A stretch of DNA of 64,000 bases from Thioalkalivibrio sp. ALMg11 (GCF_000377905.1 NZ_KB898872.1:159784-223783); one strand, 5' to 3'. Counted from the first letter of the stretch, positions 45,933 to 57,172 are shown. Program-made: numbers and translations. The notes: generated from the sequence alone by a model not told the origin.

Positions 45933-46244
45933 GGAGACGCTGATTGAATCGCACGCTCGCGTTGGTGCCCCCTGTTTCCCGAGACCAGGCGCGTCGTGCA
46001 GCGGGTAGTGGTTCTACCCGCAAGCGGCGCAACGCAGGATCGGGCCATTCTCATTGAAATGGGGGGGCACCAACCCGACAAGTGATTGAAGGAGCGGGCT
46101 CGGCCGCCCGTTGTTGACGAAAACGGGCGCGCGCACGGCGTTGCGGCTCCCTTGTGCAGAATGACTGCACGGCAGTCGCCGCGCCTTGTTCGCACGCAAA
46201 AGCGACTCGAGCGCGAGCGCGCGATTCAATCAGCGCCTCCCTAG
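45929..46244. mobile_element. CTAG-ended palindromic element, type 1, copy 2
   Basis: 316 bases, non-coding. Ends CTAGGGAGACGCTGATTG and its near-perfect complement. About 85 bases of the right part match copy 1 with one difference in the block from CGGCGTTGCGGCTCCC to CGACTCGAGCG. The left part shares GCGGGTAGTGGTTCTACCCG. The terminal arms and the inner GTTGGTGCCCCC/GGGGGCACCAAC arms differ from copy 1 but still pair with each other. Confidence 0.75.
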
Positions 46245-46254
46245 CCCCAACGCA

Positions 46255-46282
46255 ACAGGCCCCGGCAAAAACCGGGGCCTGT
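46255..46282 (-). terminator. Hairpin after dnaJ
   Basis: ACAGGCCCCGG and CCGGGGCCTGT form a perfect 11-bp stem with loop CAAAAA. It lies 28 bases past the dnaJ stop. There is no T run after the stem on the minus strand, so termination is likely but not certain. Confidence 0.55.
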
Positions 46283-46309
46283 GCGAAGCATCGTCGTCGC
46301 CCTACGGGC

Positions 46310-47446
46310 CTACTTGGACCAGAAGTTCAGGTCCTCGAAGAACCCCTTAACACCGTCCAGCCAGGAGTGTGCCTGCGGGCTGTGCTTGGTGCCGCCGGCC
46401 TGGGTGGATTCATCGAACTGGCGCAGGAGCTGCTTCTGCTCCTTGGTCAGGTTGATCGGCGTCTCCACCGCCACGCGGCAGATCAGGTCGCCAACCCCGC
46501 CGCCGTGCACGGACTTCACGCCCTTGCCACCGACCCGGAACTGCTTGCCGGTCTGGGTCTCCGCAGGGACCTTCAGCTTGACCCTGCCATCCAGCGACGG
46601 CACTTCCAAATCGCCGCCCAGGGCGGCAGTGGCGAACGACACCGGCACCTCGCAGTGCAGGTCCGAGCCCTCGCGCCGGAACAGCTTGTGCGGTTTGACC
46701 CGCACCTGCACGTACAGATCACCCGGCGGGCCGCCATTCATGCCCGCCTCGCCCTGGCCTCCCAGGCGGATGCGGTCACCGCTATCCACCCCGGCCGGGA
46801 TCTTCACGTCCAGGGTGCTCTGCTCCTGCACCCGACCCTGGCCGTGGCAGGACTTGCAGGGGCTGGAGACGACCTTGCCCGCGCCCTCGCAGCGCGGGCA
46901 GGTCTGCTGCACCGAGAAGAAACCCTGCTGGATGCGCACCTGGCCGACCCCATTACAGGTCGGGCAGGTCTCCGGCGAGGTCCCCGGCTCGGCGCCCGAG
47001 CCATCACAGGCCTCACAGCTGACGGTGGTCGGAATACGGACCTTCACCTCGGTGCCGAACACCGCCTCTTCCAGGGTCAGGTCCAGGTTGTACTGCAGAT
47101 CCGAGCCGCGATAGGCGCGCTGGCCGCGGCCACCCCCGCCGCCACCGAAGATATCTCCGAAGATATCTTCGAAGATATCGCTGAAGTTCGAGGCACCGGC
47201 ACCACCACCGCCGGCACTGCCGTCCACCCCGGCGTGGCCGTAGCGATCGTAGGCGGCCCGCTTCTGATCATCGCTGAGGACGTCATAGGCGGCGCGCGCC
47301 TCCTTGAACTTGGCCTCGGCCTCCGCATCCCCGGGGTTGCGGTCGGGGTGGTGCTTCATCGCCAGGCGGCGAAAGGCCTTCTTGATATCGGCAGCCGAGG
47401 CGTCCTTGGAGACACCCAGCACCTCGTAATAATCGCGTTGTGACAT
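46310..47446 (-). CDS. dnaJ: Chaperone DnaJ
   Basis: 378 residues. J domain with HHPDRNPGD (HPD near 33-35), Gly/Phe-rich linker, four CxxCxGxG zinc repeats ([32 protein letters not shown]), C-terminal substrate domains. ATG 47446 ([11 protein letters not shown]) is preferred because AGGGA lies about eight bases upstream; ATG 47452 is the alternative. Last gene of the hrcA-grpE-dnaK-dnaJ set. Confidence 0.96.
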   Translation of the reverse strand: MSQRDYYEVLGVSKDASAADIKKAFRRLAMKHHPDRNPGDAEAEAKFKEARAAYDVLSDDQKRAAYDRYGHAGVDGSAGGGGAGASNFSDIFEDIFGDIFGGGGGGRGQRAYRGSDLQYNLDLTLEEAVFGTEVKVRIPTTVSCEACDGSGAEPGTSPETCPTCNGVGQVRIQQGFFSVQQTCPRCEGAGKVVSSPCKSCHGQGRVQEQSTLDVKIPAGVDSGDRIRLGGQGEAGMNGGPPGDLYVQVRVKPHKLFRREGSDLHCEVPVSFATAALGGDLEVPSLDGRVKLKVPAETQTGKQFRVGGKGVKSVHGGGVGDLICRVAVETPINLTKEQKQLLRQFDESTQAGGTKHSPQAHSWLDGVKGFFEDLNFWSK

Positions 47447-47576
47447 GGTCATTCCCTGCTGATTCGTGCGCGCGAACGCGGAATGCCTTCACGCAAACGC
47501 CCGGAGTCACGAGTACCCCGGGCGCGGCGTTCAAACAGTTCCGGCGGGACGCTAGAGCGCCCCGCCGGCTGTGGCA

Positions 47577-49508
<1,932 letters not shown>

Positions 49509-49647
49509 GACTAAAATCTCCTGATGCGAAAAATTTGGCGCTGCAGAGAACGCTTCTCTGCCAACTTGTACGGGAATCTGGGGCCCCGGGGCCGGTTTTC
49601 AAGGGGATCGTGTCCGATTCCCCGAAAACCGGCCCGAAAAGACGACG

Positions 49648-50214
49648 TCAGGCGCTCTCGTCGATGTTCGGCGAGGTCGGCGCCTTGGAGACCACCACCA
49701 TCGCCGGGCGCAGCACGCGGTCCTGCAGCCGGTAGCCCTTCTGCATGGTCGCCACCACGGTGTTCGGCGGGTGCTCCGGGTCTTCCTGCATGGACATCGC
49801 CTGGTGACGTTCCGGATCGAAGCGTTGCCCGGTCGGGTCCTCGGACTGGATGCCGAACTTCTCGAACACCCGGGTCAGGTTCTTCAGGGTCAGCTCGGCG
49901 CCTTCGATGATGCGCTCGACATCCTTGGACTCGCGCGCCGCCTGCAGGCCCAACTCCAGCGAGTCGCCCACCTCCAGCATCTCGGCGGCGAACTTCTCCA
50001 TGGCGTACTTGTGCGCATTTTCCAGCTCGCGCTCGAAGCGCCGGCGCTGGTTCTCCAGCTCGGCCTGGGCGCGCAGGGCCTGGTCGCGGCGCTCTTCGGC
50101 CAGGGCCTCGAGCTCCTGCAGCCGATCGTCCGTGCCGCCCTCGGCCTCGGCGGCCTCCTCGTTCCGGGTCTCGAGTTCTTCCGGCTGTTCCTGGGGTTCC
50201 CGCTGTTCGGACAT
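49648..50214 (-). CDS. grpE: Nucleotide exchange factor GrpE
   Basis: 188 residues. Acidic N-terminus, long helix (RRDQALRAQAELENQRRRFERELENAHKYAMEKFAAEMLEVGDSLE), then the beta-wing with VVATMQKGYRLQDRVLRPAMVVVSK. ATG 50214 has GAGG just upstream; the frame to 50232 is longer by six codons. Between hrcA and dnaK on the same strand. Confidence 0.95.
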   Translation of the reverse strand: MSEQREPQEQPEELETRNEEAAEAEGGTDDRLQELEALAEERRDQALRAQAELENQRRRFERELENAHKYAMEKFAAEMLEVGDSLELGLQAARESKDVERIIEGAELTLKNLTRVFEKFGIQSEDPTGQRFDPERHQAMSMQEDPEHPPNTVVATMQKGYRLQDRVLRPAMVVVSKAPTSPNIDESA

Positions 50215-50332
50215 GCTGGCCTCGCAAATCAATGAAAAACAGAATCGCCCGCCGCGCCGATCACCGGCGGACAGGGTGGATTGGGTTGTCTATCTGGATG
50301 CTGGGGGCATTCCGCCCGGTTTCAAGGGGCCG

Positions 50333-51391
50333 CTACTTCGAATCATCCACCGGGTGATCGCCCAGCGCCGAGCCCAGCAGGCGGGCCGTCACGTCCACGA
50401 TCGGGATCACCCGGTCGTAGGACATCCGCGTGGGACCGATCACACCGAGCACACCCACCACCTCGCCGTCGACGCTGTAGGGCGCGGTCACCACCGAGCA
50501 GTTCTCGAACCAGTCCAGTCCAGATTCGCGGCCGATGAAGATCTGCACCCGGTCGCCGCAGATGCACTGGTCGAGAATGCCGAGGATTTCCTGCTTCTCG
50601 TTGAAGGCCTCCAGCAGCTGGCGCAGGCGGGCCATGTCCGCCAGTTCCTCGTAGCCGAGCAGGTGGGTCTGGCCGGCCACGACCACGTCGTCCGGGTCCT
50701 CGTCGCCCACCGCCTTCTCGCCGAGGTCGATCGCGGCCAGCATCATCGCGTCCAGGTCCTCGCGCACGTCGCGCATCTCGCGCAGCAGCTCGGCGCGCAC
50801 CGCATGCAGGCTCTTCCCGGCCAGGTGGGCATTCAGGTAGTTCGCCATGCGCTGCAGCTCGTCCTGGCTGAAGTCACGCTCCAGCTCCAGTACCCGGTTC
50901 TGCACCTCCTTGCCGTCGATCACCAGGATCGCAAGGATGCGGCCCTCGCCCAGGCGCAGGAACTCGATCTGACTGAGCGCCACGTTACGATGCCGCGGCA
51001 GGCGCACCATCCCGGCCATGCGCGTGACCCGCGACAGCAGGTTGCTAGTCGTGTCCATCAGGTCCTGGGTGCTGGCGTTCGGGGCGAACCCGGACTGGAT
51101 CGCGCGGATGTCCTCCGGCGAGGGGCTGCGCACCTCCAGCAGGCTGTCGACGAACAGCCGGTAGCCGGCCGGGGTCGGGATACGCCCGGCCGAGGTATGC
51201 GGCGAATGGATCAGCCCCATATCCTCAAGATCCGCCATCACGTTGCGCACGGTGGCCGCGCTCACGCTGAGCCCGGAGGTCCGGGCCAGGGTGCGCGAAC
51301 CGACGGGCTGGCCATCCCGGATATAGCTCTCGATCAGGGTCCGCAACAGGGTGCGGGCCCTGGCGTCCAGATTGATCGTTGCGTTTTCCAT
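50333..51391 (-). CDS. hrcA: Heat-inducible transcription repressor HrcA
   Basis: 352 residues. N-terminal winged helix (LLRTLIESYIRDGQPVGSRTLARTSGLSVSAATVRNVMADLEDMGLI) and the C-terminal domain ending YDRVIPIVDVTARLL. HrcA represses chaperone operons through CIRCE sites. First gene of the operon; its promoter lies in the 115-base gap shared with nadK. Confidence 0.95.
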   Translation of the reverse strand: MENATINLDARARTLLRTLIESYIRDGQPVGSRTLARTSGLSVSAATVRNVMADLEDMGLIHSPHTSAGRIPTPAGYRLFVDSLLEVRSPSPEDIRAIQSGFAPNASTQDLMDTTSNLLSRVTRMAGMVRLPRHRNVALSQIEFLRLGEGRILAILVIDGKEVQNRVLELERDFSQDELQRMANYLNAHLAGKSLHAVRAELLREMRDVREDLDAMMLAAIDLGEKAVGDEDPDDVVVAGQTHLLGYEELADMARLRQLLEAFNEKQEILGILDQCICGDRVQIFIGRESGLDWFENCSVVTAPYSVDGEVVGVLGVIGPTRMSYDRVIPIVDVTARLLGSALGDHPVDDSK

Positions 51392-51406
51392 GGATCGTCA
51401 GCGCTC

Positions 51407-51420
51407 CACTCGGTCGAGTG
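51407..51420. promoter_or_regulatory. Short palindrome upstream of hrcA, possible degenerate CIRCE
   Basis: CACTCG-GT-CGAGTG is a perfect palindrome 16 bases before the hrcA start. On the minus strand it reads AAGCACTCG...GAGTGG, which keeps the GCACTC and GAGTG cores of CIRCE, but the spacer is 4 rather than 9 bases. The role is uncertain. Confidence 0.35.
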
Positions 51421-51506
51421 CTTAAAAGGTTCAGTCTTGGATCGTGCAGGAATCAGGTCAAGAAACCCCGGGTGCAGTCGCGGTCCCTTTTCCGGATAAT
51501 GCCGGC

Positions 51507-52385
51507 ATGATGCCAGACTTCAACAAGGTCGGACTGGTCGGCAAGTCCAGCGACTCGCGTACCGCGCCCCTGGTCGCGACCCTGGTGGGTCTGCTGCAGG
51601 AGCGCGGCCGCCAGGTCTTCATGGAACAGGAGATCGACGGCTTCGAGCGACCGGACAGCGTCGGGCTCCTGCCGCTGGGCGAGCTGGCCCGCGCGGTGGA
51701 CCTTCTCATCGTGATCGGCGGCGACGGGACGCTGCTGGCCACGGCCCGCGTCACCGCGGATGCCGACACCCCGCTGCTGGGGATCAACCTCGGCCGGCTC
51801 GGCTTCCTGGTGGATGTCTCCCCCGACACCGCCCCGGAGGAACTGGGCGAGGTCCTGGATGGCGCCTTCGAGCGCGAGCCACGGGCCATGCTCGAGGCCG
51901 AGCTGATCCGCGACGGCGTCACCATCCACCGCGGGATCGCCTTGAACGACGTCGTCCTCCACGTGCTGAGTGTGGTGCGCATCATCGAATTCGACACCGC
52001 GATCGACGGCATGGATGTCGGGCGCCTGCGCGCCGACGGCCTGGTGGTCGCGACCCCCACCGGTTCCACCGCCTACGCCCTGTCCGCCGGCGGGCCGATC
52101 CTGACCCCGCAGCTGGACGCGATGGTGCTGGTGCCGGTCTGCCCGCACAGCCTGAATCACCGCCCACTGGTCGTCAGCGGGCGCTCCACCATCGAGATCC
52201 GCCTGTCCAGCGGCAGCCGCTCGCCGGCACAAGTCGCGCTGGATGGCCAGGAGAACGTGGATTTTGCCCCCGGCGACCTGCTGCGCATCCATCGCCGCGA
52301 ACAGGCCCTGACCCTGATCCACCCCCGCGAACACCACTTCCTGCGCGTGCTCCGCACCAAGCTGCGCTGGGGCGAGCAACCCTGA
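51507..52385 (+). CDS. nadK: NAD kinase
   Basis: 292 residues. GGDGT in LLIVIGGDGTLLATAR; NLGRLGFLVDV; LNDVVLH and the TPTGSTAYALSAGGPIL stretch. It makes NADP+. Adjacent ATG codons at 51507 and 51510 are both possible. Divergent from hrcA; recN begins five bases after the stop. Confidence 0.95.
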   Translation: MMPDFNKVGLVGKSSDSRTAPLVATLVGLLQERGRQVFMEQEIDGFERPDSVGLLPLGELARAVDLLIVIGGDGTLLATARVTADADTPLLGINLGRLGFLVDVSPDTAPEELGEVLDGAFEREPRAMLEAELIRDGVTIHRGIALNDVVLHVLSVVRIIEFDTAIDGMDVGRLRADGLVVATPTGSTAYALSAGGPILTPQLDAMVLVPVCPHSLNHRPLVVSGRSTIEIRLSSGSRSPAQVALDGQENVDFAPGDLLRIHRREQALTLIHPREHHFLRVLRTKLRWGEQP

Positions 52386-52389
52386 ACCC

Positions 52390-54051
52390 ATGCTGCATCT
52401 GATCAGCATCCGCGACTTCGCGATCATCGACCGGCTGGAACTGGAGCTGGACGCGGGCCTGAGCGCCCTGACCGGCGAGACCGGGGCCGGCAAGTCCATC
52501 CTGATCGACGTGATCGGCCAGCTCCTGGGCGACCGCGCGGATGCCGGCATGGTCCGCGAGGGCGCCGAGCAGGCTGATCTGTCGGCGGAGTTCGCCCTGC
52601 CTGCAAAGGGCCCGGCCAGCGCCTGGCTGGCCGAACAGGACCTGGCCGAGGCGGACGACGAAAGCGTTCTGCTGCGCCGCGTGCTGACCCGCCAGGGCAA
52701 GAGCCGCGCCTGGATCAACGGGCGCCCGGTCGCGGTTGGTCAGCTGCGCACACTGGGCGAATGGCTGGTAGACATCCACGGCCAGCACGCGCATCAGCAA
52801 CTCTTGCAGCGCGATATCCAGCGCCACTGGCTGGACGGCTTCCTCGACGGCAACCCGACGCGCGATGTACGCGACGCCTACCGCGCCTGGCGCGATGCGG
52901 CGAGCGCCCTGGACCAGGCGCGCGAGGCCCAGGCCGACACCTCCGACCGTCTCGATCTGCTGCGTTTCCAGAGCGGCGAGCTGGCGGAGCTGGCCCCGGT
53001 ACAGGACGAATACCCCCGACTGCTGACCGAACAAAACCAGCTCGCCCACGGCACCGAGGTACTCACCGCCCTGCAGACCGCCAGCCAGCAGATCGAGGAG
53101 GACAGCGGGCTGGACACGCAGCTGGGCCAGGTCCTGCACGCCCTGCAGGACGCCGCGCAACACGACGAACGGGTCAATCCGGCGGTAGAGCTGTTGGAGT
53201 CCGCCCGCATCCAGATCGACGAGGCCGGCGACCACCTGCGCCGCCTGGCCGACGGCATCGAGCTGGATCCGGAACGCCTCGCCGAGCTGGATACCCGCGT
53301 CAGCGAATACCTGCGCCTGGCGCGCAAGCACCGGGTCGACCCCAAGGCCCTGCCGGGCCTGTTCGATGAACTGCAAACGGAACTGGACGCCCTGGAGAAC
53401 GGCGATCAGACCATTGAGGCCCTGGAGGCGCGCGAACAGCAGACCCGCGAGGCCTTCGATACCGCTGCCACGAAGCTCACCCAGGCCCGCCGGAAGGCCG
53501 CCAGCCGCATTGGCCAGTCGGTTACCGACACCATGCAGGAACTGGGCATGGCCGGCGGCCACTTCGAGATCGGGGTCGAACCCGCCGACAAACCGCAGGC
53601 GCACGGCGTCGACCACATCGAATTCCGCGTAGCCGCGAACCCTGGCGCCGCCCCGCAACCCATGGCCAAGGTCGCCTCCGGCGGCGAACTCTCGCGCATC
53701 GGGCTGGCCCTGCAGGTGCTGGCCAGCGAGCAGCAGACCGTGCCCACGCTGATCTTCGACGAGGTCGACAGTGGCATCAGCGGCGCGGTCGCCGAGGTGG
53801 TCGGGCGCAAGCTGCGCAGCTTGGGCGAGCGCCATCAGGTGCTCTGCGTGACCCACCTGGCCCAGGTCGCCGCCCAGGCGCACCACCAGCTGGAAGTGCA
53901 AAAAAGCCACGCCGAGGGCAACACCCGCACCGCCATCCAGCCACTGGACGATGAACGCCGCGTGGAGGCCCTGGCCCGCCTGATCGGCGGCACCCAGCTC
54001 ACCGAGACCACCCGCACCCACGCCCGCGAACTCCTCGCCGCCGCCGGCTAG
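52390..54051 (+). CDS. recN: DNA repair protein RecN
   Basis: 553 residues, SMC-like. Walker A GETGAGKSILID near 30-41, coiled-coil arms in the middle, signature KVASGGELSRIGLALQVLAS, Walker B TLIFDEVDSGISGAVAEVVG and the D-loop/H region VLCVTHLAQVAAQAHHQL. Acts in double-strand-break repair. nadK-recN is a common gammaproteobacterial order. Confidence 0.97.
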   Translation: MLHLISIRDFAIIDRLELELDAGLSALTGETGAGKSILIDVIGQLLGDRADAGMVREGAEQADLSAEFALPAKGPASAWLAEQDLAEADDESVLLRRVLTRQGKSRAWINGRPVAVGQLRTLGEWLVDIHGQHAHQQLLQRDIQRHWLDGFLDGNPTRDVRDAYRAWRDAASALDQAREAQADTSDRLDLLRFQSGELAELAPVQDEYPRLLTEQNQLAHGTEVLTALQTASQQIEEDSGLDTQLGQVLHALQDAAQHDERVNPAVELLESARIQIDEAGDHLRRLADGIELDPERLAELDTRVSEYLRLARKHRVDPKALPGLFDELQTELDALENGDQTIEALEAREQQTREAFDTAATKLTQARRKAASRIGQSVTDTMQELGMAGGHFEIGVEPADKPQAHGVDHIEFRVAANPGAAPQPMAKVASGGELSRIGLALQVLASEQQTVPTLIFDEVDSGISGAVAEVVGRKLRSLGERHQVLCVTHLAQVAAQAHHQLEVQKSHAEGNTRTAIQPLDDERRVEALARLIGGTQLTETTRTHARELLAAAG

Positions 54052-54084
54052 CCCCTCCCCGGCACGACGAATACCAGGGAAACC

Positions 54085-54182
54085 GTAGGATGCGATGAGC
54101 GCAGCGAATCGCATCATTCAAGACGTGGCGCTCACCCCATGCTCCACCCGATGCGATTCGCTGCGCTCATCGGCATCCTACC
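54085..54182. repeat. GTAGGATGCGATGAGCGCA inverted repeat pair
   Basis: GTAGGATGCGATGAGCGCAG at 54086 faces CTGCGCTCATCGGCATCCTAC ending near 54181, with about 30 bases between. Both arms continue into GCGAATCGCATC. The same family is at 17890-17985 and 37485-37590, always in convergent or gene-free spacers. Confidence 0.75.
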
Positions 54183-54238
54183 GCTGACGGACCGTGCCAC
54201 CGGCGCCCCAGGACCGCGTAATGAGCACGCCGTACGGA

Positions 54239-54724
54239 TCAAGTCCTCGCCGGCCAGGCCCCGTTCGGCAGATAGTGCGCATCGGGTGGCAACTGCGGCA
54301 TCCAGTACACCCACAGGGCCCGTGGACCCTCCTGCGTTCGGGCGGGCACCAGCGCGCGGCGATACTCCCCGCGGCCGTCGCGGCGCACACCTTCGAGGGC
54401 ATCGATCAGCGGCAGGGTCCGAGCCGGATCGGGCAGGCGAATCCACTCACCCTGGACGCTGCCCCATCCCTCATCGGGCCGTTCCCAGTGCAGGGACGCC
54501 TCGTGGTGACGCTGACGCGATGCATCCCGCGTGGGGTCGGGCCCCGCTTCGAGCAGGATGCGTTCCTGCGGAATACGGACGGCCGGGTAGCCCACGGGCA
54601 ACTCGTACAGATAGCCGGCAATGGCGGCCTCACGGATCTTCAGCGCCCGCGCACAAAAGGCCCGGTGGTTCGAAAAGCCCCGCTTGAGCGTTCCGTAGAC
54701 GAACAGGTCCACTATCTCCGGCAT
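54239..54724 (-). CDS. Gamma-glutamylcyclotransferase-like (AIG2/GGCT) protein
   Basis: 161 residues. N-terminal LFVYGTLKRGFSNH is the substrate-loop motif of the GGCT fold; LPLIDALEGV supplies the usual acidic residue; C-terminal ALWVYWMPQLP. Such proteins release 5-oxoproline from gamma-glutamyl amines or have unknown substrates. The next upstream gene on this strand ends two bases before it starts. Confidence 0.78.
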   Translation of the reverse strand: MPEIVDLFVYGTLKRGFSNHRAFCARALKIREAAIAGYLYELPVGYPAVRIPQERILLEAGPDPTRDASRQRHHEASLHWERPDEGWGSVQGEWIRLPDPARTLPLIDALEGVRRDGRGEYRRALVPARTQEGPRALWVYWMPQLPPDAHYLPNGAWPART

Positions 54725-54726
54725 GG

Positions 54727-55239
54727 CTACTCCCGCGGCAGGCGTACCACCGGGCGCCAGAGGCGGGCGCTCTCGGGGACCTCTCCGGGCCAGTCCACGA
54801 CATAGTCGATCAGCGGCAGGTCCGGGGCGTCCTGCTCGCGAATCACGCGCCCGGCCACGGATACGCGGGCGCGGCGAACCGTCTCCGGATCGCCGCTCAA
54901 CAGAGGGTGCCAGGCCGGCAGGGGGTGGCCCTCGAAGCGCAGCCGGTAGGCGCAGGTCGGTGGCAGCCAGTGATAGTGCGGCAGGTCCTTCCGGGTCAGC
55001 TGGATGCAGTCCGGCACGAAATCGCGGCGGTTCGCGTAGTCCGAGCAGTAGCCGGTCTCGCAGTCGAGCAGGTCACAGGCCAGCCAGGTAAAGGCCAGCT
55101 CGCCCGAGTCCTCGTCTTCCAGCTTGTGCAGGCAGCAGCGCCCGCAGCCATCGCACAGGGCCTCCCACTCGGCATGGGTCAGGCTCTCGAGCGGGCGCTC
55201 CCAGAACGGGCGGTCATCCGTCGGGTTCGACTCACTCAT
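54727..55239 (-). CDS. ycgN: YcgN/UPF0260 cysteine-cluster protein
   Basis: 170 residues. N-terminal PFWERPLESLTHAEWEALCDGCGRCCLHK and later WLACDLLDCETGYCSDYANRRDFVPDCIQLT, matching the many fixed cysteines of YcgN. It may bind a metal cluster; function unknown. It overlaps the gene upstream by eight bases and lies two bases before the GGCT-like gene, so the three form an operon. Confidence 0.9.
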   Translation of the reverse strand: MSESNPTDDRPFWERPLESLTHAEWEALCDGCGRCCLHKLEDEDSGELAFTWLACDLLDCETGYCSDYANRRDFVPDCIQLTRKDLPHYHWLPPTCAYRLRFEGHPLPAWHPLLSGDPETVRRARVSVAGRVIREQDAPDLPLIDYVVDWPGEVPESARLWRPVVRLPRE

Positions 55240-55933
55240 GATCCCCGTGATCCTCGCCCAGACGGCGCCGCCCCTCGTCGCGCAGGCGCTCCACCGTCTG
55301 CCCCCAGCGGTCCTGGGTGACGTAATGCATCAGCACGCGGCCGCGACGCGGGACCAGGATAACCAGCCCCTCCTCGGGGTAGAGCCAGTAGCTGTGATCG
55401 GAGGCGATGCGCATCCGCTCGCGCGGCTCGCCGAAGCGCTTGGTGATCAGGTCCTCGGTCCATTGCGCGCGGGGGATGTAGCTCATCTCGACGATCGGCA
55501 CATTGCCCAGCGAGGTCAGGGCGGCGTCGCTCAGTCCATAACGCCGGGCGCCACTGGGCATCGGGCGCTCGGAGGTGACTTCGGACTGAATCCGGTCCAG
55601 CGCGGCCTCGTCCATATCCGGGCGCAGGATCAGATTGGCCTCGAACGGCGGGATGCGCGCGTTCACGTAATAGGCCTCCAGCGAACGCGAGCCGTCCGCA
55701 TCCACGAACAGGCGGATATCCGGCACCGGCAGGCGGTGCATCAGATCGGCCATGGTGGTCTCGCCCAGAACGACCCCCAGCACCCGCGTACGCTGACGGT
55801 CCCCCACCTCGATCTGCCAGGGCAGGTCGGAGAACTGTTGGCTGCGCATCCCGCCCGGGTTGGAATAGACCCACATGGCCAGGGCCAGGATGACCCCCAT
55901 CACCACCAGCCCGATGATCCAGCGTATGCCCAT
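55232..55933 (-). CDS. Membrane-anchored conserved protein of unknown function, 233 aa
   Basis: One N-terminal helix (IIGLVVMGVILALAMWVY) then a periplasmic domain: VLGVVLGETTMADLMHRLP, LEAYYVNARIPPFEANLILRPDMDEAALDRIQ, MSYIPRAQWTEDLITKRFGEPRERM, SHYWLYPEEGLVILV-like. The LxTT..DL..RLG-like spacing recalls SmpA/OmlA-type domains, but this is weak. First in the operon with ycgN and the GGCT-like gene. Confidence 0.7.
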   Translation of the reverse strand: MGIRWIIGLVVMGVILALAMWVYSNPGGMRSQQFSDLPWQIEVGDRQRTRVLGVVLGETTMADLMHRLPVPDIRLFVDADGSRSLEAYYVNARIPPFEANLILRPDMDEAALDRIQSEVTSERPMPSGARRYGLSDAALTSLGNVPIVEMSYIPRAQWTEDLITKRFGEPRERMRIASDHSYWLYPEEGLVILVPRRGRVLMHYVTQDRWGQTVERLRDEGRRRLGEDHGDHE

Positions 55934-56035
55934 TCCGCGATTCCCCTAGAGACAACATGTAGCCCGCCCGTGGCGGGCGCTGTGCGGCGCCTCGTATAAT
56001 GCGGCGCTCGCCCGACGACCGGATAACAGCCCGCC

Positions 56036-57172
56036 ATGTTCGCACGTTTATCTGCCTGGATCACCGCCCGCTCCGTCCCCGGCGAAAGCAGCGGGCGCAT
56101 CCTGGTCCTGGCCCCGCGGGCCACTCTGGAGACCGCCGCCGACTGGCTGCAGGAGCTGGCCAGGTCCGTCGGCCCCATCGCCCTGGGCGTCACCGACTGC
56201 GGCCAGGACCGCGAGGCCGAGGGCCTGATCGACGGCCTCCCCGCCCTGGCGATGCGATCCAATCTGGCCGCCACGCGCCTCGCGCGCCTGCAACCGCGCG
56301 CCGTCGTGGTGATCGGCCCCCTGAACGCTGGCGAACACGACCTGGGCCCCGCCCTCGGCACCGTCCGCGTACCGCGCATCTGGATCAACGCCGAGGGTGA
56401 CGGCGCGGCAGGCATCGAGTGGAATGCGGTCTTCGCCGCGCGCGAAGACGCAACCGTCTCCGGCCCCGCCGAGGTGATCGGCGACCCGATCGCCGGCGCG
56501 GTGGAGTTGCCGCCCGCCCCATCCGGAGATGACGGGTTCTGCGAGCGCTTTCGCGAGTACCACGAGAAGGATCACCCGATCCTGCTGGCACCCAACACCG
56601 GCCCGGGCGAGGAGGCCTTCGCCTTCGCCGTGCTGTTCGCGGTCCTGCGCAAGAGTGCGGCCATCCTGCTGCTGGCCCCGGCCGATCCGGCGCGCCACGA
56701 GCCGGTCTACCGCGACGCAATCAAGTACTCGCTGCCGATCGTCCGCCACAACCGTTTCATGACGTCCTTTGTGCCGCGTAAAAACCGGATCTACTACATC
56801 GAGGACCCCGAGACCCTGCATGCCGCCTATAGCTGCGCCCACGTGACCCTGCCTGGCGGCACTCTGGCCGCCAGCGAGACCCCTCCGGACCTGGGTCTTC
56901 CACTGGCCTGTGGCAGCGCGGTGATCTGCGGCCCAGCGGAGTACGAACGCCATCCGGACGCCTCCACCCGGCTGCGCATCGCGGCCGAACACACCGGCCT
57001 GGTCGCGCGCGGCGAGGACCCCGAACAGGTGGCCGAAGAGGTGCTTGCCCGCCTGGCGGAGGGGGTTGATCGACAGGCCCGCCGCGAACGCCTGACCGCA
57101 TGGCAGGCACGACAGGCCGGTGCCCGCGAGGCTGTTCAAACCCGCCTGCAGACCTTGCTTGGCACCTCCTGA
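56036..57172 (+). CDS. Glycosyltransferase-fold protein resembling Kdo transferase (WaaA-like)
   Basis: 378 residues. The first part lacks the usual WaaA membrane anchor and N-terminal signature. The middle and C-terminus look WaaA/GT-B-like: LQPRAVVVIGPLNAGEHDLGPALG, HPILLAPNTGPGEEAF, IVRHNRFMTSFVPRKNRIYYIEDPETLHAAYSCAHVTLPGGTLA and PLACGSAVICGP. The conserved nucleotide-binding glutamate context is weak. It could be a divergent or inactive Kdo-transferase paralogue. Monocistronic. Confidence 0.55.
   Translation: MFARLSAWITARSVPGESSGRILVLAPRATLETAADWLQELARSVGPIALGVTDCGQDREAEGLIDGLPALAMRSNLAATRLARLQPRAVVVIGPLNAGEHDLGPALGTVRVPRIWINAEGDGAAGIEWNAVFAAREDATVSGPAEVIGDPIAGAVELPPAPSGDDGFCERFREYHEKDHPILLAPNTGPGEEAFAFAVLFAVLRKSAAILLLAPADPARHEPVYRDAIKYSLPIVRHNRFMTSFVPRKNRIYYIEDPETLHAAYSCAHVTLPGGTLAASETPPDLGLPLACGSAVICGPAEYERHPDASTRLRIAAEHTGLVARGEDPEQVAEEVLARLAEGVDRQARRERLTAWQARQAGAREAVQTRLQTLLGTS

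Noticed and set aside
51401..51423. CIRCE operator upstream of hrcA
   Set aside because: Cores are present but the spacer is 4 rather than 9 bases, so I list it only as a weak palindrome.
52174..54117. Long antisense frame over nadK/recN
   Set aside because: It overlaps recN with Walker motifs completely and has shadow-type composition (Ala/Gly/Leu/Arg).
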